A DNA stretch of 64,000 nt from Tolypothrix bouteillei VB521301 (GCF_000760695.4 NZ_JHEG04000001.1:4732895-4796894); one strand, 5' to 3'; counted from the first letter of the stretch, positions 39,198-48,560 are shown. Translations and numbers: made by a program. Notes: generated from the sequence alone by a model not told the origin.

Positions 39198-39653
39198 AAG
39201 GAGAGAGTAGGCGCAGGCGGTTGCAGGTTAGCTTGAAGAAAGCTAGCTTGAGGAAAGTCCGGGCTCCCGAAAGACCAGACTTGCTGGGTAACGCCCAGTG
39301 CGAGCGATCGTGAGGATAGTGCCACAGAAAAATACCGCCTTCTGAATGATGAATGATGAATGATGAAAAGTTTTCAGAATTCAGAATTCAGAATTCTGAA
39401 TTCAGTTGGTAAGGGTGCAAAGGTGCGGTAAGAGCGCACCAGCACGACTGAGAGGTCGTGGCTCGGTAAACCCCGGTTGGGAGCAAGGTAAGGGAACTAC
39501 GGTTGGTCTTTTACCAGTTCCGTAAAAAAGAGCCGCTAGAGGCGTCTGGTAACAGGCGTCCCAGATAGATAACTGCCCTTAAAATGTAAGAATGTTTGGC
39601 AAAATATTTTTACATTAGAGAACAGAACCCGGCTTATGTCCGACTCTCTCCTT
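39198..39653 (+). ncRNA. rnpB: RNase P RNA (type A, cyanobacterial)
   Basis: The catalytic RNA that removes 5' leaders from pre-tRNAs. Ends pair as P1: AAGGAGAGAG (39198-39207) with CTCTCTCCTT (39644-39653). Conserved parts are visible: GAGGAAAGTCCGGGCTCCC, ACTTGCTGGGTAACGCCCAG, GCCACAGAAAAATACCGCC, GTGCAAAGGTGCGGTAAGAG, GAGAGGTCGTGGCTCGGTAA, AACCCCGG, and near the 3' end AGAACCCGGCTTATG. A -10-like TACACT lies seven bases upstream of the 5' end. The P12 region is enlarged by STRR heptamers, as known in heterocystous cyanobacteria. It lies directly upstream of rnc. Confidence 0.97.
39344..39404 (+). repeat. STRR heptamers inside rnpB (P12 arm)
   Basis: GAATGAT repeated (TGAATGATGAATGATGAATG) and then a TTCAGAATTCAGAATTC run with its complement, inserted in the variable P12 stem of the RNase P RNA. 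The two parts fold into an extended hairpin, so the RNA core is not disturbed. Confidence 0.85.
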
Positions 39654-39699
39654 ATTAATAATTAGTTACTAGTGACCAATGACCAGCGATCAGTGACCA

Positions 39700-40419
39700 A
39701 TGAGTCTTGCTTATCCACGCCGTCAAAGGCAGCTTGAAAGTTTAGTACGAAAATTAGGTCTGCCAACAGCAGCACCTATAAAGTGGCAATTGCTGGATTT
39801 AGCATTGACTCATCCCACAGTCTCTGAGTCAGCTAACTACGAACAGCTTGAGTTTGTCGGCGATGCTGTTGTCCGTTTGGTCGCAGCAGTTGTCTTGTGG
39901 GAAAGTTACCCAGATTGCTCGGTTGGAGATTTTGCAGCAATCCGTTCGGTATTAGTGAGCGATCGCATTCTTGCCCAACTAGCAAGAGAATATGGTTTGG
40001 AGCTATACTTGCTAGTCGCAGGAAGTGCTACAGCAGACAAAATTGGTCAAGAATCTCGACTTGCAGACGCTTTTGAAGCAGTTTTAGGAGCATTGTATCT
40101 AAGTACTCAAAGTCTTGAACTGATCCGTCCCTGGCTAGACCCTCATTTCAAACAACTGACTACAGAAATCCGTCTCGATCCCGCAAGGCTAAACTACAAA
40201 GCTGCTCTACAAGAATGGACGCAAGCTCAGTATAAAGTACTACCAGAATATCGAGTGGTTGAAAAAACTCAACCACAACACATTCAAGAACGTTTTCTTG
40301 CAGAAGTATGGCTGCACGGACAAAAGCTTGGAGAAGGGAAAGGGCGTTCAATAAAAGCAGCAGAACAAGCAGCAGCAAAAGTTGCTTTTCTCTCACTGAA
40401 CACTCAAGAACAATCTTGA
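39700..40419 (+). CDS. rnc: Ribonuclease III
   Basis: 239 aa, full length with both domains. The endonuclease domain has NYEQLEFVGDAVVRL (Glu51, Asp55 metal residues) and SRLADAFEAVLGALYL (Asp/Glu metal pair). A C-terminal dsRNA-binding domain follows (NYKAALQEWTQAQYKVLPEY, then KGRSIKAAEQAAAKVAFLSL). It cleaves double-stranded RNA in rRNA maturation and mRNA decay. It stands 46 bases after the end of rnpB on the same strand, placing two RNA-processing nucleases side by side. The start ATG at 39700 is inside a short TGACCAATGA repeat and has no strong ribosome binding site. Confidence 0.93.
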   Translation: MSLAYPRRQRQLESLVRKLGLPTAAPIKWQLLDLALTHPTVSESANYEQLEFVGDAVVRLVAAVVLWESYPDCSVGDFAAIRSVLVSDRILAQLAREYGLELYLLVAGSATADKIGQESRLADAFEAVLGALYLSTQSLELIRPWLDPHFKQLTTEIRLDPARLNYKAALQEWTQAQYKVLPEYRVVEKTQPQHIQERFLAEVWLHGQKLGEGKGRSIKAAEQAAAKVAFLSLNTQEQS

Positions 40420-40589
40420 TTGGTTAGTGGTTTGTGGTGAAGACGAGCAAGATTAAGTATAAAAAGTTTAGCAAAAAATATATTGACACTTGACTCTTGA
40501 GAGCTGAGCATTGATTCAATAACTCATAATCGCTAACCACATACGGACGCAGTATCTTGCGCCCCTACTAACTACTATCTATCAATGAA

Positions 40590-41588
40590 ATGATTAAAAT
40601 TGCTGTCGTCGGTATTGGACGTTGGGGAGTACATCTGTTGCGGAATTTTCTCGAACATCCGCAAGCTGAAGTCAAAGCAGTCGTAGATCCAAGCTCTGAA
40701 AGGTTGGCAGAGATAAAACAGCAGTACCACTTAGATGACACGGTACTACTTACGACTGAGTGGCAAGCACTACAGCAAATGGAAGATTTAGAAGCAGTGG
40801 CGATCGCTACACCTGCAAGTACTCATTACTCCCTGATTTCTGATGCTTTGCGTTGGGGTTACCACGTTTTAGCAGAAAAACCTCTCACTCTTAACCCTAA
40901 TGAATGCCAAGAACTTTGCCAACTCGCAGAGCAGCAAAAACGACAGTTGATGGTTGACCACACCTACTTATTTCATCCAGCTGTTGAAAGAGGAAAAGCT
41001 GTCGTTCAAGCAGGTCAATTGGGTGACTTACGTTACGGATATGCTGCCCGTACACATTTAGGGCCAGTTCGTCAAGATGTTGATACATTGTGGGATTTAG
41101 CCATTCACGATATTGCTATCTTTAATACATGGCTGAATCAAGTACCGATAAAAGTTGAGGCTAAGGGTAAAGTTTGGTTGCAACCAGGGCTATCAGATTT
41201 AGTGTGGGTGACGCTGACATACCCAAATGACTTTCAAGTTTATATCCACTTATGCTGGCTAAATTCTGACAAACAACGACGGCTGGGAATTGCAGGCAGT
41301 CGTGGCAGTCTCATTTTTGATGAAATGTCCCCTACATCAGGGCTAACCTTGCTACATGGAGAATTTGAACAACGAGAAAACAAATTTATTCCTACCAATC
41401 AAAAACAAGAAGTCTTAGAAATAGAAAAAGCAGAACCCTTAAAGGCTGTGTGCAATAGCTTTATTCATTGTATTCTCAATAATCTTCCCTCAGAAACTTC
41501 ATCTGGTTGGGTTGGTACGGAATTAGTACAAATTCTTTCTGCTTTAACAGAATCTCTCAACCAAGATGGGAAATGTGTTTCTGTATAA
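40590..41588 (+). CDS. Gfo/Idh/MocA family oxidoreductase
   Basis: 332 aa NAD(P)-dependent dehydrogenase. The N-terminal Rossmann fold has IKIAVVGIGRWGVHLLRNFL, and the EKP signature of the family reads HVLAEKPLTLNPNECQELC. The C-terminal alpha/beta domain contains VDTLWDLAIHDIAIFNTWL, with the catalytic His/Asp region. The family oxidises sugars, inositols or amino-sugar nucleotides, and the substrate cannot be told from the sequence. ATG at 40590 follows an AT-rich leader. It is monocistronic. Confidence 0.88.
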   Translation: MIKIAVVGIGRWGVHLLRNFLEHPQAEVKAVVDPSSERLAEIKQQYHLDDTVLLTTEWQALQQMEDLEAVAIATPASTHYSLISDALRWGYHVLAEKPLTLNPNECQELCQLAEQQKRQLMVDHTYLFHPAVERGKAVVQAGQLGDLRYGYAARTHLGPVRQDVDTLWDLAIHDIAIFNTWLNQVPIKVEAKGKVWLQPGLSDLVWVTLTYPNDFQVYIHLCWLNSDKQRRLGIAGSRGSLIFDEMSPTSGLTLLHGEFEQRENKFIPTNQKQEVLEIEKAEPLKAVCNSFIHCILNNLPSETSSGWVGTELVQILSALTESLNQDGKCVSV

Positions 41589-41649
41589 GGAATAAAATTT
41601 GGTAAACCTTTCATATATTACAGACCATTAATAACTAACGACTAACGCA

Positions 41650-43680
41650 TTAGGATTTTATATTTTGCATTCTCAATTTAGAATTTTTAATTTCTTTATT
41701 TAAATTGGAGGGTAAGAAGCTCCCTTTAGGAGTTGTATCTCCTACTTGCGTTGTTGTTACTTGTTTATTTTGTGAAGATATATTCTTATTGTTTGAACCT
41801 TCTTGGTCTTCAGAGCCGCTTAATAAAGAAACATCAATTAAAGGCAAAGTTATTGTCACTGTTGTTCCCGAATTATTACCCTGACTTTCAAGGGTAATAG
41901 TACCTCCCATAAGTTCCATTAAGTTGCGCGATATTGCCAGACCCAATCCCGTACCTCCAAATTTACGAGCATTGGCATCATCTACCATAACAAAGGGACG
42001 AAAAAGTTTTGACTGTTGTGTGGGATCGATCCCTATACCTGTATCTTTAACTTTTATAATAACCTCAGCTTTGTCATCACGATTTTGAATATCTGTAGAA
42101 ATTGTAATGCTTCCTTCTTCGGTGAACTTGGTAGCATTGCCAATAACATTAATAAGTACTTGTTTTAGCTTTGGTGAATCAGCATTAACGGGTAGAATTT
42201 CTTCTAACTGTGGGATATTTAATTGCAGACCTTTTTTTTGCACGCTAACAGATTGTATGTTGATAACATCTTTTAAAATTTGTGTTAAATCTACAGGTTT
42301 CAGAACAACTGATAGCTTGCCTGCTTCTATTTTAGAAATATCAAGAATATCGTTAATAATGCCTAACAAGTGAATTGCTGTATCATCAGCACGCTTGAGA
42401 AATTCTAGTTCTTCTTCTCTGTCATCACACATACCTTCTCTTACTATACGAACGCAATTGATAATGATGTTAAGTGGATTTCTTAATTCATGGGATGTTG
42501 CTGCTAGGAATTGCGTTTTTACCTGATTGGCATCTTTGGCTTCTTTCCATGCTAATTCCAACTCTTTTGCCCAAATTTTAAGGCGACTCAACATTTGATG
42601 CAGGGCTTGGGCTAATTGGTTAAATTCACGAATTTGGAAATTATCAGGTACTGGTTGTGTAGATTCGTTGAGGTGAAGATTTAAAGCATAGTCTCTTAGT
42701 TTTTCTACAGGTTGTGCTAAATAACGAGCTACATACAATGAAGCTAATACACTTGCTCCAACCAAACCAAATGTTAAAACGACAAGAATAATTTTTATGT
42801 CTTGAAGCCCGTAAAGAGCATCATCCAAACTAGTGACTGATATGATAACCCATTTTTTATTTTGTCCTTCTGTAACGACGGGGCTTGGGATTGCTGTATA
42901 TCCTGCTAGTAACTCTTCCCCTTCATTTTCAAAAAACAAATGTAGGAAATCTTGCTTTCCTACCAAAGCGTTTTTAACAATGCTTTTCAATCTTGCAGCA
43001 TCGGCATGTTGTTCTATATTCGTTCCAACTCGGGATGCTATTGGATGTGCTAGGATAGTCCCATCATCAGAAATAATGACAGTAGAACCGGTTAACAATC
43101 CCAGTTTATTATTAATTTTTTGTTGCATTATGACTGATTTAAATCTCAAGACATAACGCATATTTTCTTCACTATCATACACGGGTGCAGATAGCATGAG
43201 TTGCAGATTATTTCGTATATCTTTTTGACCCGTTGTTCCGACTTTTGGTGGTAATATAGTTTCGACGTTAAAGCCTTCACTGGCAAAAGGAAATTTTACC
43301 TCTCCAAACGATTTAAGACCACAAGTACTAGCTAAGATATCATTACTTTGGGGATCGATTAATTGAATGCAATCAATTTGTTTGGGTAGTTGTTTTGCAA
43401 TTTTGGTTAGAAATTTCTGCACTTCTATAGGTAAACCCGCTCGCACAGTCGTTGTTTGACTTGCGTTGATTAAATTGATTTTTAAAGCAGCACTCGCTTC
43501 TATAAGCTTCTCGCCCTTAATAATGGCACTTTCTGTTAAATTTTGCCGCGCTGTTTCCAGCAGACTAGAGCGGGCCTTTTTATAAGCTACAATCTCCCCT
43601 ATCAATAAAACTGGAACTGACAGTAGCAAAATCTTTGATACTAAAATTCTCCGAAAAGATGATTGACGGGGTTTAGCCAT
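41650..43680 (-). CDS. Cache-domain sensor histidine kinase
   Basis: 676 aa. N-terminal TM helix (about 14-32), extracytoplasmic double-Cache-like sensor (about 35-290), second TM (about 295-320) and HAMP (YVARYLAQPVEKLRDYALNL). HisKA has FLAATSHELRNPLNIIINCV (phospho-His). HATPase_c has VLINVIGNATKFTEEGSI (N), VKDTGIGIDP (G1) and KFGGTGLGLAISRNLMELMG (G2). There is no receiver domain, so the partner is encoded elsewhere. The last 14 residues (EIKNSKLRMQNIKS) look like translated AATTCTAAA-type repeat, which has extended the C-terminus. The signal is unknown, probably a small extracellular molecule. Confidence 0.92.
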   Translation of the reverse strand: MAKPRQSSFRRILVSKILLLSVPVLLIGEIVAYKKARSSLLETARQNLTESAIIKGEKLIEASAALKINLINASQTTTVRAGLPIEVQKFLTKIAKQLPKQIDCIQLIDPQSNDILASTCGLKSFGEVKFPFASEGFNVETILPPKVGTTGQKDIRNNLQLMLSAPVYDSEENMRYVLRFKSVIMQQKINNKLGLLTGSTVIISDDGTILAHPIASRVGTNIEQHADAARLKSIVKNALVGKQDFLHLFFENEGEELLAGYTAIPSPVVTEGQNKKWVIISVTSLDDALYGLQDIKIILVVLTFGLVGASVLASLYVARYLAQPVEKLRDYALNLHLNESTQPVPDNFQIREFNQLAQALHQMLSRLKIWAKELELAWKEAKDANQVKTQFLAATSHELRNPLNIIINCVRIVREGMCDDREEELEFLKRADDTAIHLLGIINDILDISKIEAGKLSVVLKPVDLTQILKDVINIQSVSVQKKGLQLNIPQLEEILPVNADSPKLKQVLINVIGNATKFTEEGSITISTDIQNRDDKAEVIIKVKDTGIGIDPTQQSKLFRPFVMVDDANARKFGGTGLGLAISRNLMELMGGTITLESQGNNSGTTVTITLPLIDVSLLSGSEDQEGSNNKNISSQNKQVTTTQVGDTTPKGSFLPSNLNKEIKNSKLRMQNIKS

Positions 43681-43965
43681 CGGCGTCTCTCTTGATTATG
43701 TGCCAATCACAGCAGCAACTCAAAAAAGTTGCTATTGTTCTTGAGTTACAAAATTTCCTATTTTACGATCCTATTTAAAATATAAAAAAGTTCAATAGGA
43801 AAAAGAAATGAAGTATACAAACTCTCATAAAAATGCTTGTTCGTGCAACTATCGTTTACGCGCAAATCATCATGATGAAATTTGAGAATAGAAAGTTTCC
43901 GGCATTGTATTGTTAAAAGTAACAGGTTTCTTTGAAAACATAAAAACAATCAATCCAATTAAACT

Positions 43966-44655
43966 GTGCAAGACCGTCCACATACCATAGTAATCTTAGC
44001 AATGAGCGCAGATGGCAAAATATCAGATGTCACGCGATCGCCTGCTCGCTTTGGTTCAAAAACTGATAAAGCCCACCTCGAAGAACAAATTGCTTTGGCT
44101 GATGCTGTCATATTTGGTGCTGGTACTCTCCGCGCCTACGGTACAACAATCACCGTATCACACCCACAACTGCTGCAACAACGAGCTCGTGCGGAAAAGC
44201 CGCCCCAGCCGATACAAATAGTAATTACAGCTTCTGGGCACCTAAATCCGGAAATGCGCTTTTTTAGGCAAAAAATTAGCCGTTGGTTACTAACCACATC
44301 AGCAGGATCGCTTTTTTGGAAAGAACGTTCGGATTTTGAGCAAATACTAGTTTTTGAAAAAACAACAGGAGAAATCGACATGGAAGCTGGTTTAAAACAT
44401 TTGAACAATTTAGGCATAAAACGTTTGGCTGTTTTGGGTGGTGGCGAGTTAGTCTCCTCGATGCTAGATACAGATTTAATCGATGAATTTTGGCTCACTA
44501 TCTGTCCGTTGATTTTAGGTGGTACAACCGCACCTACACCAGTGGAAGGAAAGGGGTTTTTCCCCGAGCTAGCGCCGAGCTTGCAATTATTAGAAGTTCG
44601 CACCATCGAACAAGAGGTTTTTCTGCACTATTTTTTCAAGAGGTCAAAAGAATAG
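43966..44655 (+). CDS. RibD C-terminal-like reductase
   Basis: 229 aa. The dihydrofolate-reductase-like fold of the RibD reductase domain: HTIVILAMSADGKISD (S-x-D-G-K), SKTDKAHLEEQIALADAVIF, GAGTLRAYGTTI, LAVLGGGELVSSMLDTDLID and DEFWLTICPLILGG. In riboflavin synthesis this domain reduces 5-amino-6-ribosylamino-uracil phosphate with NADPH. A stand-alone protein could do this step or a related pteridine or other reduction. The start is GTG at 43966. It is followed by an AcpH-type gene about 115 bases downstream. Confidence 0.88.
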   Translation: MQDRPHTIVILAMSADGKISDVTRSPARFGSKTDKAHLEEQIALADAVIFGAGTLRAYGTTITVSHPQLLQQRARAEKPPQPIQIVITASGHLNPEMRFFRQKISRWLLTTSAGSLFWKERSDFEQILVFEKTTGEIDMEAGLKHLNNLGIKRLAVLGGGELVSSMLDTDLIDEFWLTICPLILGGTTAPTPVEGKGFFPELAPSLQLLEVRTIEQEVFLHYFFKRSKE

Positions 44656-44769
44656 TGTTAAAATTTAATACAATTACTTTTTTAGGTATTTTAACCTCTA
44701 CCAAAATTTCGGCGTCGTTTTTCCTCTATAGAAAGACAGCGTTATCACTTCCAAACCTACAAGCTTTTT

Positions 44770-45363
44770 ATGAACTGGCTAGCCCACTTGTTTTTGTCAG
44801 AAAAGAACGTTGAAAGTCGCTTGGGAAACCTCCTTGCTGATTTAGTTAAAGGTTCAGCTCGCCAGAATTTGAGCTTAGGTATCCGGCGAGGTATAGAATG
44901 CCATAATTTTATTGATAAATTTACCGATTGTCACTCCATCGTTCAATGCAGCAAAAGCAGAATTTGTCAAGAATATAAACGATTTGCTGGAATACTGGTA
45001 GATGTCTTTTACGATTACTTTCTTGCCAAAAACTGGTTTGTGTACTCAAACATACCGCTTGATGAGTTTACAACTCAAATATATGAGTCATTTCAGGCTT
45101 ACCCAGGGCAACTACCCATACCCGTAAGAGAGATTTTAAATCGGATGGCTGTTGAGGACTGGTTGGGGTCTTATCGCAATTTAGCTGGTGTAGAAAAGAC
45201 CATTGGGAGGATATCTTACAGACTGTCAACGCGGTTGTCTAAGCCCTTCACTTTAAACCTAGCTGTCAGCGAATTGATCGCACACGAGCGGGATCTGGAC
45301 AATGATTTTCAAGAATTTTTCCCAGAATTACTCGCTCACACCCAAAATTGGCATCTTGCTTAG
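44770..45363 (+). CDS. AcpH-like acyl carrier protein phosphodiesterase
   Basis: 197 aa of the DUF479/AcpH family. The opening MNWLAHLFLSEKNVESRLGN and then LADLVKGSARQNLSLGIRRG, with IDKFTDCHSIVQCSK, LVDVFYDYFLAKNW and MAVEDWLGSY, are the family's conserved histidine/aspartate blocks. E. coli AcpH removes 4'-phosphopantetheine from holo-ACP. It ends 14 bases before the next ATG, so it is coupled to the acyltransferase gene. Confidence 0.9.
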   Translation: MNWLAHLFLSEKNVESRLGNLLADLVKGSARQNLSLGIRRGIECHNFIDKFTDCHSIVQCSKSRICQEYKRFAGILVDVFYDYFLAKNWFVYSNIPLDEFTTQIYESFQAYPGQLPIPVREILNRMAVEDWLGSYRNLAGVEKTIGRISYRLSTRLSKPFTLNLAVSELIAHERDLDNDFQEFFPELLAHTQNWHLA

Positions 45364-45377
45364 TATTTACTGTAAAA

Positions 45378-46562
45378 ATGTTGGAACAAATAAAGCCTCG
45401 TTATTCAGTTGCTTGGAACAACAAAATTGCTGAAGTACCCAAAGATGCATGGGATGCTCTGGCTTTACCACTCAAAACCCCGTTTTTAGAGTGGGAGTGG
45501 CTGAATAATCTTGAAACCTCCCAAAGTGCTACTGCTAATACTGGCTGGTTGCCAAATCACTTAACTGTATGGCGTGACAAAATACTTATAGCAGCTGCGC
45601 CTTTGTACATTAAAGGGCACAGCTATGGCGAATTTGTCTTCGATCATCAGTGGGCTGACTTAGCACAACGTATTGGTGTAGAATATTACCCAAAAATGCT
45701 GGGAATGTCGCCCTTTACACCTGCTGAAGGTTATCGATTTTTAATTGCGCCAGGAGAAGATGAGCATGACATTACAGCAATGATGGTACGTGAAATTGAC
45801 GGCTTCTGTACCAAACACCGTATTTCTGGCTGTCATTTTCTCTATGTCGATCCGCAATGGCGTCCCATCCTCGAAAGTCAAGGTTTTACCCCTTGGCTGC
45901 ATCACAGCTACATTTGGCAAAATTCTGGGTTTAATACTTTTGACGATTACTTGTCAGTTTTCAATGCCAATCAACGTCGCAATATTAAGCGCGAACGTAA
46001 AGCGGTGGAAAAAGCTGGTTTGAAATTGCAGCCTTTGTTTGGTGATGAAATTCCAAAATCCTTATTTCCCCTCATGTACCAGTTCTACGCAGATACTTGT
46101 GATAAATTTGGTTGGTGGGGTAGCAAGTACTTGACAAAGCGGTTTTTTGAACAACTGCACACTCATTACCGCCATCGGGTTGTGTTTTTTGCCGCCTACA
46201 ACGAACAAGATAACCGTCAGCCAATAGGAATGTCTTTTTGCTTGGTTAAAGATGACCAAATGTATGGACGCTATTGGGGTTCTTTTCAAGAAATTGACTG
46301 TTTGCATTTTGATGCTTGCTACTACGCGCCAATAGAATGGGCGATCGCAAACGGCGTTCAATTATTTGACCCCGGTGCAGGTGGACGGCATAAAAAACGT
46401 CGGGGTTTTCCAGCTACCGTCAATCATAGCTTACACCGCTTTTACAATAATCGTTTGTCACAGATTCTGCGTCCCTATATCAATCAAGTTAACGAACTCG
46501 AACAGCAGGAGATTGAGGGAATTAATGCGGAGTTGCCATTTAGTCAAAAGGATGAAAAATGA
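45378..46562 (+). CDS. DUF482 peptidoglycan-biosynthesis-like acyltransferase (GNAT fold)
   Basis: 394 aa from the ATG at 45378 (MLEQIKPRYSVAWNNKIAEV); a TTG start at 45348 would overlap the upstream gene and is rejected. Motifs of the family: TPFLEWEWLNNLETS, FDHQWADLAQRIG, GCHFLYVDPQWRPILESQGF, FNANQRRNIKRERKAVEKAG and GRYWGSFQEIDCLHFDACYY. The family is annotated as peptidogalycan biosynthesis protein / GNAT-like, with two FemX-like halves; the substrate is unknown. It forms an operon with the AcpH-like gene. Confidence 0.87.
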   Translation: MLEQIKPRYSVAWNNKIAEVPKDAWDALALPLKTPFLEWEWLNNLETSQSATANTGWLPNHLTVWRDKILIAAAPLYIKGHSYGEFVFDHQWADLAQRIGVEYYPKMLGMSPFTPAEGYRFLIAPGEDEHDITAMMVREIDGFCTKHRISGCHFLYVDPQWRPILESQGFTPWLHHSYIWQNSGFNTFDDYLSVFNANQRRNIKRERKAVEKAGLKLQPLFGDEIPKSLFPLMYQFYADTCDKFGWWGSKYLTKRFFEQLHTHYRHRVVFFAAYNEQDNRQPIGMSFCLVKDDQMYGRYWGSFQEIDCLHFDACYYAPIEWAIANGVQLFDPGAGGRHKKRRGFPATVNHSLHRFYNNRLSQILRPYINQVNELEQQEIEGINAELPFSQKDEK

Positions 46563-46672
46563 AGGATAAAGGAGAACGACACCTGCTAAAAGTACAACAT
46601 AATATCTAAACTTAAGAAGGGGTTAAGTAAAGGTAAAAACTCCCATTTTTGAACGTTAATTTTAAGGTGAAT

Positions 46673-47056
46673 ATGGATTTGACTGTTTCAAATTTAGCGT
46701 TAATTGATGAAAAGCTTTCTCAACGTCATATTGACCTTGACCCCGGTGGATATTTTATTATTTACGTGAATCGGGAAGAAGGTTTAATTTGTGCCAAGCA
46801 TTATACAAATGTGATTGACGATCGCGGCTTAGCGGTCGATCCTGAAACAGGACAAGTGATTCCCGCACGGGGAAAAGTAGAACGGACCCACAGTATAGTA
46901 TTCAGTGGCAGAACAGCAAAAGAACTCTGCGTTAGAATCTTTGAGGAAACTCAACCCTGTCCGGTCACTCAGCTAGACCATGCTGCTTACTTAGGTCGGG
47001 AATTCATCCGCGCTGAGATTGCTTTGGTGACAGGGCAAGACTATGTTCAGGATTAA
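46673..47056 (+). CDS. DUF4346 protein
   Basis: 127 aa from the ATG at 46673, with AAGG six bases upstream; the TTG at 46649 is rejected. Conserved blocks: ALIDEKLSQRHIDLDPGGYF, IIYVNREEGLICAKHYTNVI, GRTAKELCVRIFEE and DHAAYLGREFIRAEIALVTG. This is the small DUF4346 domain, widespread in cyanobacteria and chloroplast lineages and distantly similar to MtrA (tetrahydromethanopterin S-methyltransferase subunit A). No function is established. It is cytoplasmic and complete. Confidence 0.88.
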   Translation: MDLTVSNLALIDEKLSQRHIDLDPGGYFIIYVNREEGLICAKHYTNVIDDRGLAVDPETGQVIPARGKVERTHSIVFSGRTAKELCVRIFEETQPCPVTQLDHAAYLGREFIRAEIALVTGQDYVQD

Positions 47057-47057
47057 A

Positions 47058-47108
47058 CAGTTAGTGGTTAGTGGTTACCACTAACCACTAACCACTAACC
47101 ACTAACCA
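47058..47108. repeat. STRR heptamer array ACTAACC
   Basis: GGTTAGTGGTTACC followed by four to five copies of ACTAACC, an inverted STRR block between convergent genes. Confidence 0.85.
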
Positions 47109-47836
47109 TTAGATGATGGCTGATTGATCTGGTAAATGTAGTATGTTGCCATTGGAATAATGGTTGCAGCAATGAGAAGCCCTATCACCCAAGCAGTTGC
47201 ATTACCTTGATCGGTATCTTCTGCTTTTGTGAAGGTGCCTTCCACCTGTACTTTCTCAGCTATTTGGGGTGGTCCCGGATCGGGTTCCCCCGATAAGACG
47301 GCAACTATGCGATCGCTTGCATCTAAAAACGCCTGATTGTACTTGTTGCCGTCGCGTAATGGTGCTGTTAGGGTTTCAGAAGCTACACTTTTAGCAATGT
47401 CATCTGACAACAAAGATTTTACTTTGTCACCAGTCACAATTGAGACACCGTTGGTTAAGGTATCAATCATCAAGAGAGTTTGATTTGCCGATTGCTCTTT
47501 TGTGGGAAACCATCTTTGAAAGAGTTGTTTTGTAAAGCTTTCCGGTGTTTCACCATAGTCAAGACGGCGAACTGTAACAAATCTCACTTCATTTCCAGTT
47601 TTATTTGCCAAGTTTTCAAAAGCAGTGCTAATTTTGCCTTCGTTAGAACGGCTAAGAACTTCACCGCGATCGATAACCCAAGTACTACCTGGTGTGATAT
47701 CCGGTATTTGATCTACACCTGTAGCCAGAGCAGGTACAGCAAACATGGAAGAAGCAAGAATTACCATCACAAGCGACAGAATGAGTAATTTGATATTTTT
47801 TGTCAAATTACTGACTGGATTGAGGATCTGTTTCAT
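47102..47836 (-). CDS. Psb32-like TPM-domain protein
   Basis: 244 aa from the ATG at 47836 (MKQILNPVSNLTKNIKLLIL). An upstream ATG at 47905 is possible but lengthens the signal peptide beyond normal and overlaps the next gene. N-terminal signal peptide (LLILSLVMVILASSMFAVPA, cleavage after ALA). The TPM/TLP18.3 domain has WVIDRGEVLSRSNEGKISTA, NKTGNEVRFVTVRRLDYG and QRWFPTKEQSANQTLLMIDT. One C-terminal TM helix follows (AWVIGLLIAATIIPMATYYI). Psb32 supports photosystem II repair in high light. Thylakoid lumen side, membrane-anchored. Annotation by domain and layout. Confidence 0.86.
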   Translation of the reverse strand: MKQILNPVSNLTKNIKLLILSLVMVILASSMFAVPALATGVDQIPDITPGSTWVIDRGEVLSRSNEGKISTAFENLANKTGNEVRFVTVRRLDYGETPESFTKQLFQRWFPTKEQSANQTLLMIDTLTNGVSIVTGDKVKSLLSDDIAKSVASETLTAPLRDGNKYNQAFLDASDRIVAVLSGEPDPGPPQIAEKVQVEGTFTKAEDTDQGNATAWVIGLLIAATIIPMATYYIYQINQPSSNG

Positions 47837-47901
47837 GAGATTTGCCAAAACATGGAATAATTGCACCAAGATTAATATATACCTACGGTACAATCTCTGG
47901 T

Positions 47902-48399
47902 TCAATTAGAAACTTGAAATCTCAGAGATTCAGAAACCCTTGAGGACAAGGATGGTAAAGTACGAAGCTCTTCACGCACGCTCATCAGAATTTTGCCAAG
48001 GTAATTTTGACCTGTATTTTTGGCTCCACATCCCCAAAAATAATCGGTGGGAGAATTTTCTACAATCGATTGGTCACCCGTGGTCAAAAGAATTTCTCTA
48101 ATATCAGCATGAGTTAAAAACTTTTTGAGAACCGCTTCTCTCATAACTTGAGTTTTGACTGCCTCCCAGTCAGGACGAACCTGGCGAGTACAATCGCGAC
48201 CTAACGCCGCCGCTTGTTCTGGCGTTTCGGCAACATAGATAAGAGGTATCACTACCGCATCTGGTGTTCCGACAAACTTTTGAGCTTGATAATAGTGCTC
48301 AACTGTAGACCAGCAAACACCATCGATTCGGATGGAGTGAAACGAAAAATTAGAAAAACAGCCGTAAGGCTGCCAAACCTTGTAAAAATAAATGGTCAT
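47902..48399 (-). CDS. NADAR-domain protein (YbiA-like N-glycosidase)
   Basis: 165 aa. Motifs of the NADAR/RibX family: YGCFSNFSFHSIRIDGVCWS, TVEHYYQAQKF (conserved Glu-His), VMREAVLKKFLTHADIREIL, and DYFWGCGAKNTGQNYLGKIL (W-G-x-G and N-x-L-G). Family members hydrolyse damaged riboflavin precursors, and some remove ADP-ribose from nucleic acids opposite DarT-type toxins. No DarT gene is in the window, so the riboflavin-intermediate repair role is more likely. It lies 65 bases upstream of the Psb32-like gene on the same strand. Confidence 0.9.
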   Translation of the reverse strand: MTIYFYKVWQPYGCFSNFSFHSIRIDGVCWSTVEHYYQAQKFVGTPDAVVIPLIYVAETPEQAAALGRDCTRQVRPDWEAVKTQVMREAVLKKFLTHADIREILLTTGDQSIVENSPTDYFWGCGAKNTGQNYLGKILMSVREELRTLPSLSSRVSESLRFQVSN

Positions 48400-48560
48400 A
48401 TGAAAATTGCTTTTTTATGCCTCTATTTTCTTCCCTAACTGTAGATACTAGCAAGAACTGAGTAAATTTCAATTCTTCCGCAGTAAGTGTCTTTGGGTAG
48501 AGGATTGAGCTGGGAAGACAGATTTATCCTGAGGAGACAGTAAATGATGTGAGGTGGAGG

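Noticed and set aside
39344..39404. CRISPR or insertion in rnpB
   Set aside because: It is a heptamer STRR array in the variable P12 arm, a known feature of heterocystous cyanobacteria; the catalytic core is complete.
47902..48399. DarT-NADAR toxin-antitoxin pair
   Set aside because: No DarT-like gene lies next to the NADAR gene; the neighbours are Psb32-like and DUF2243 genes.
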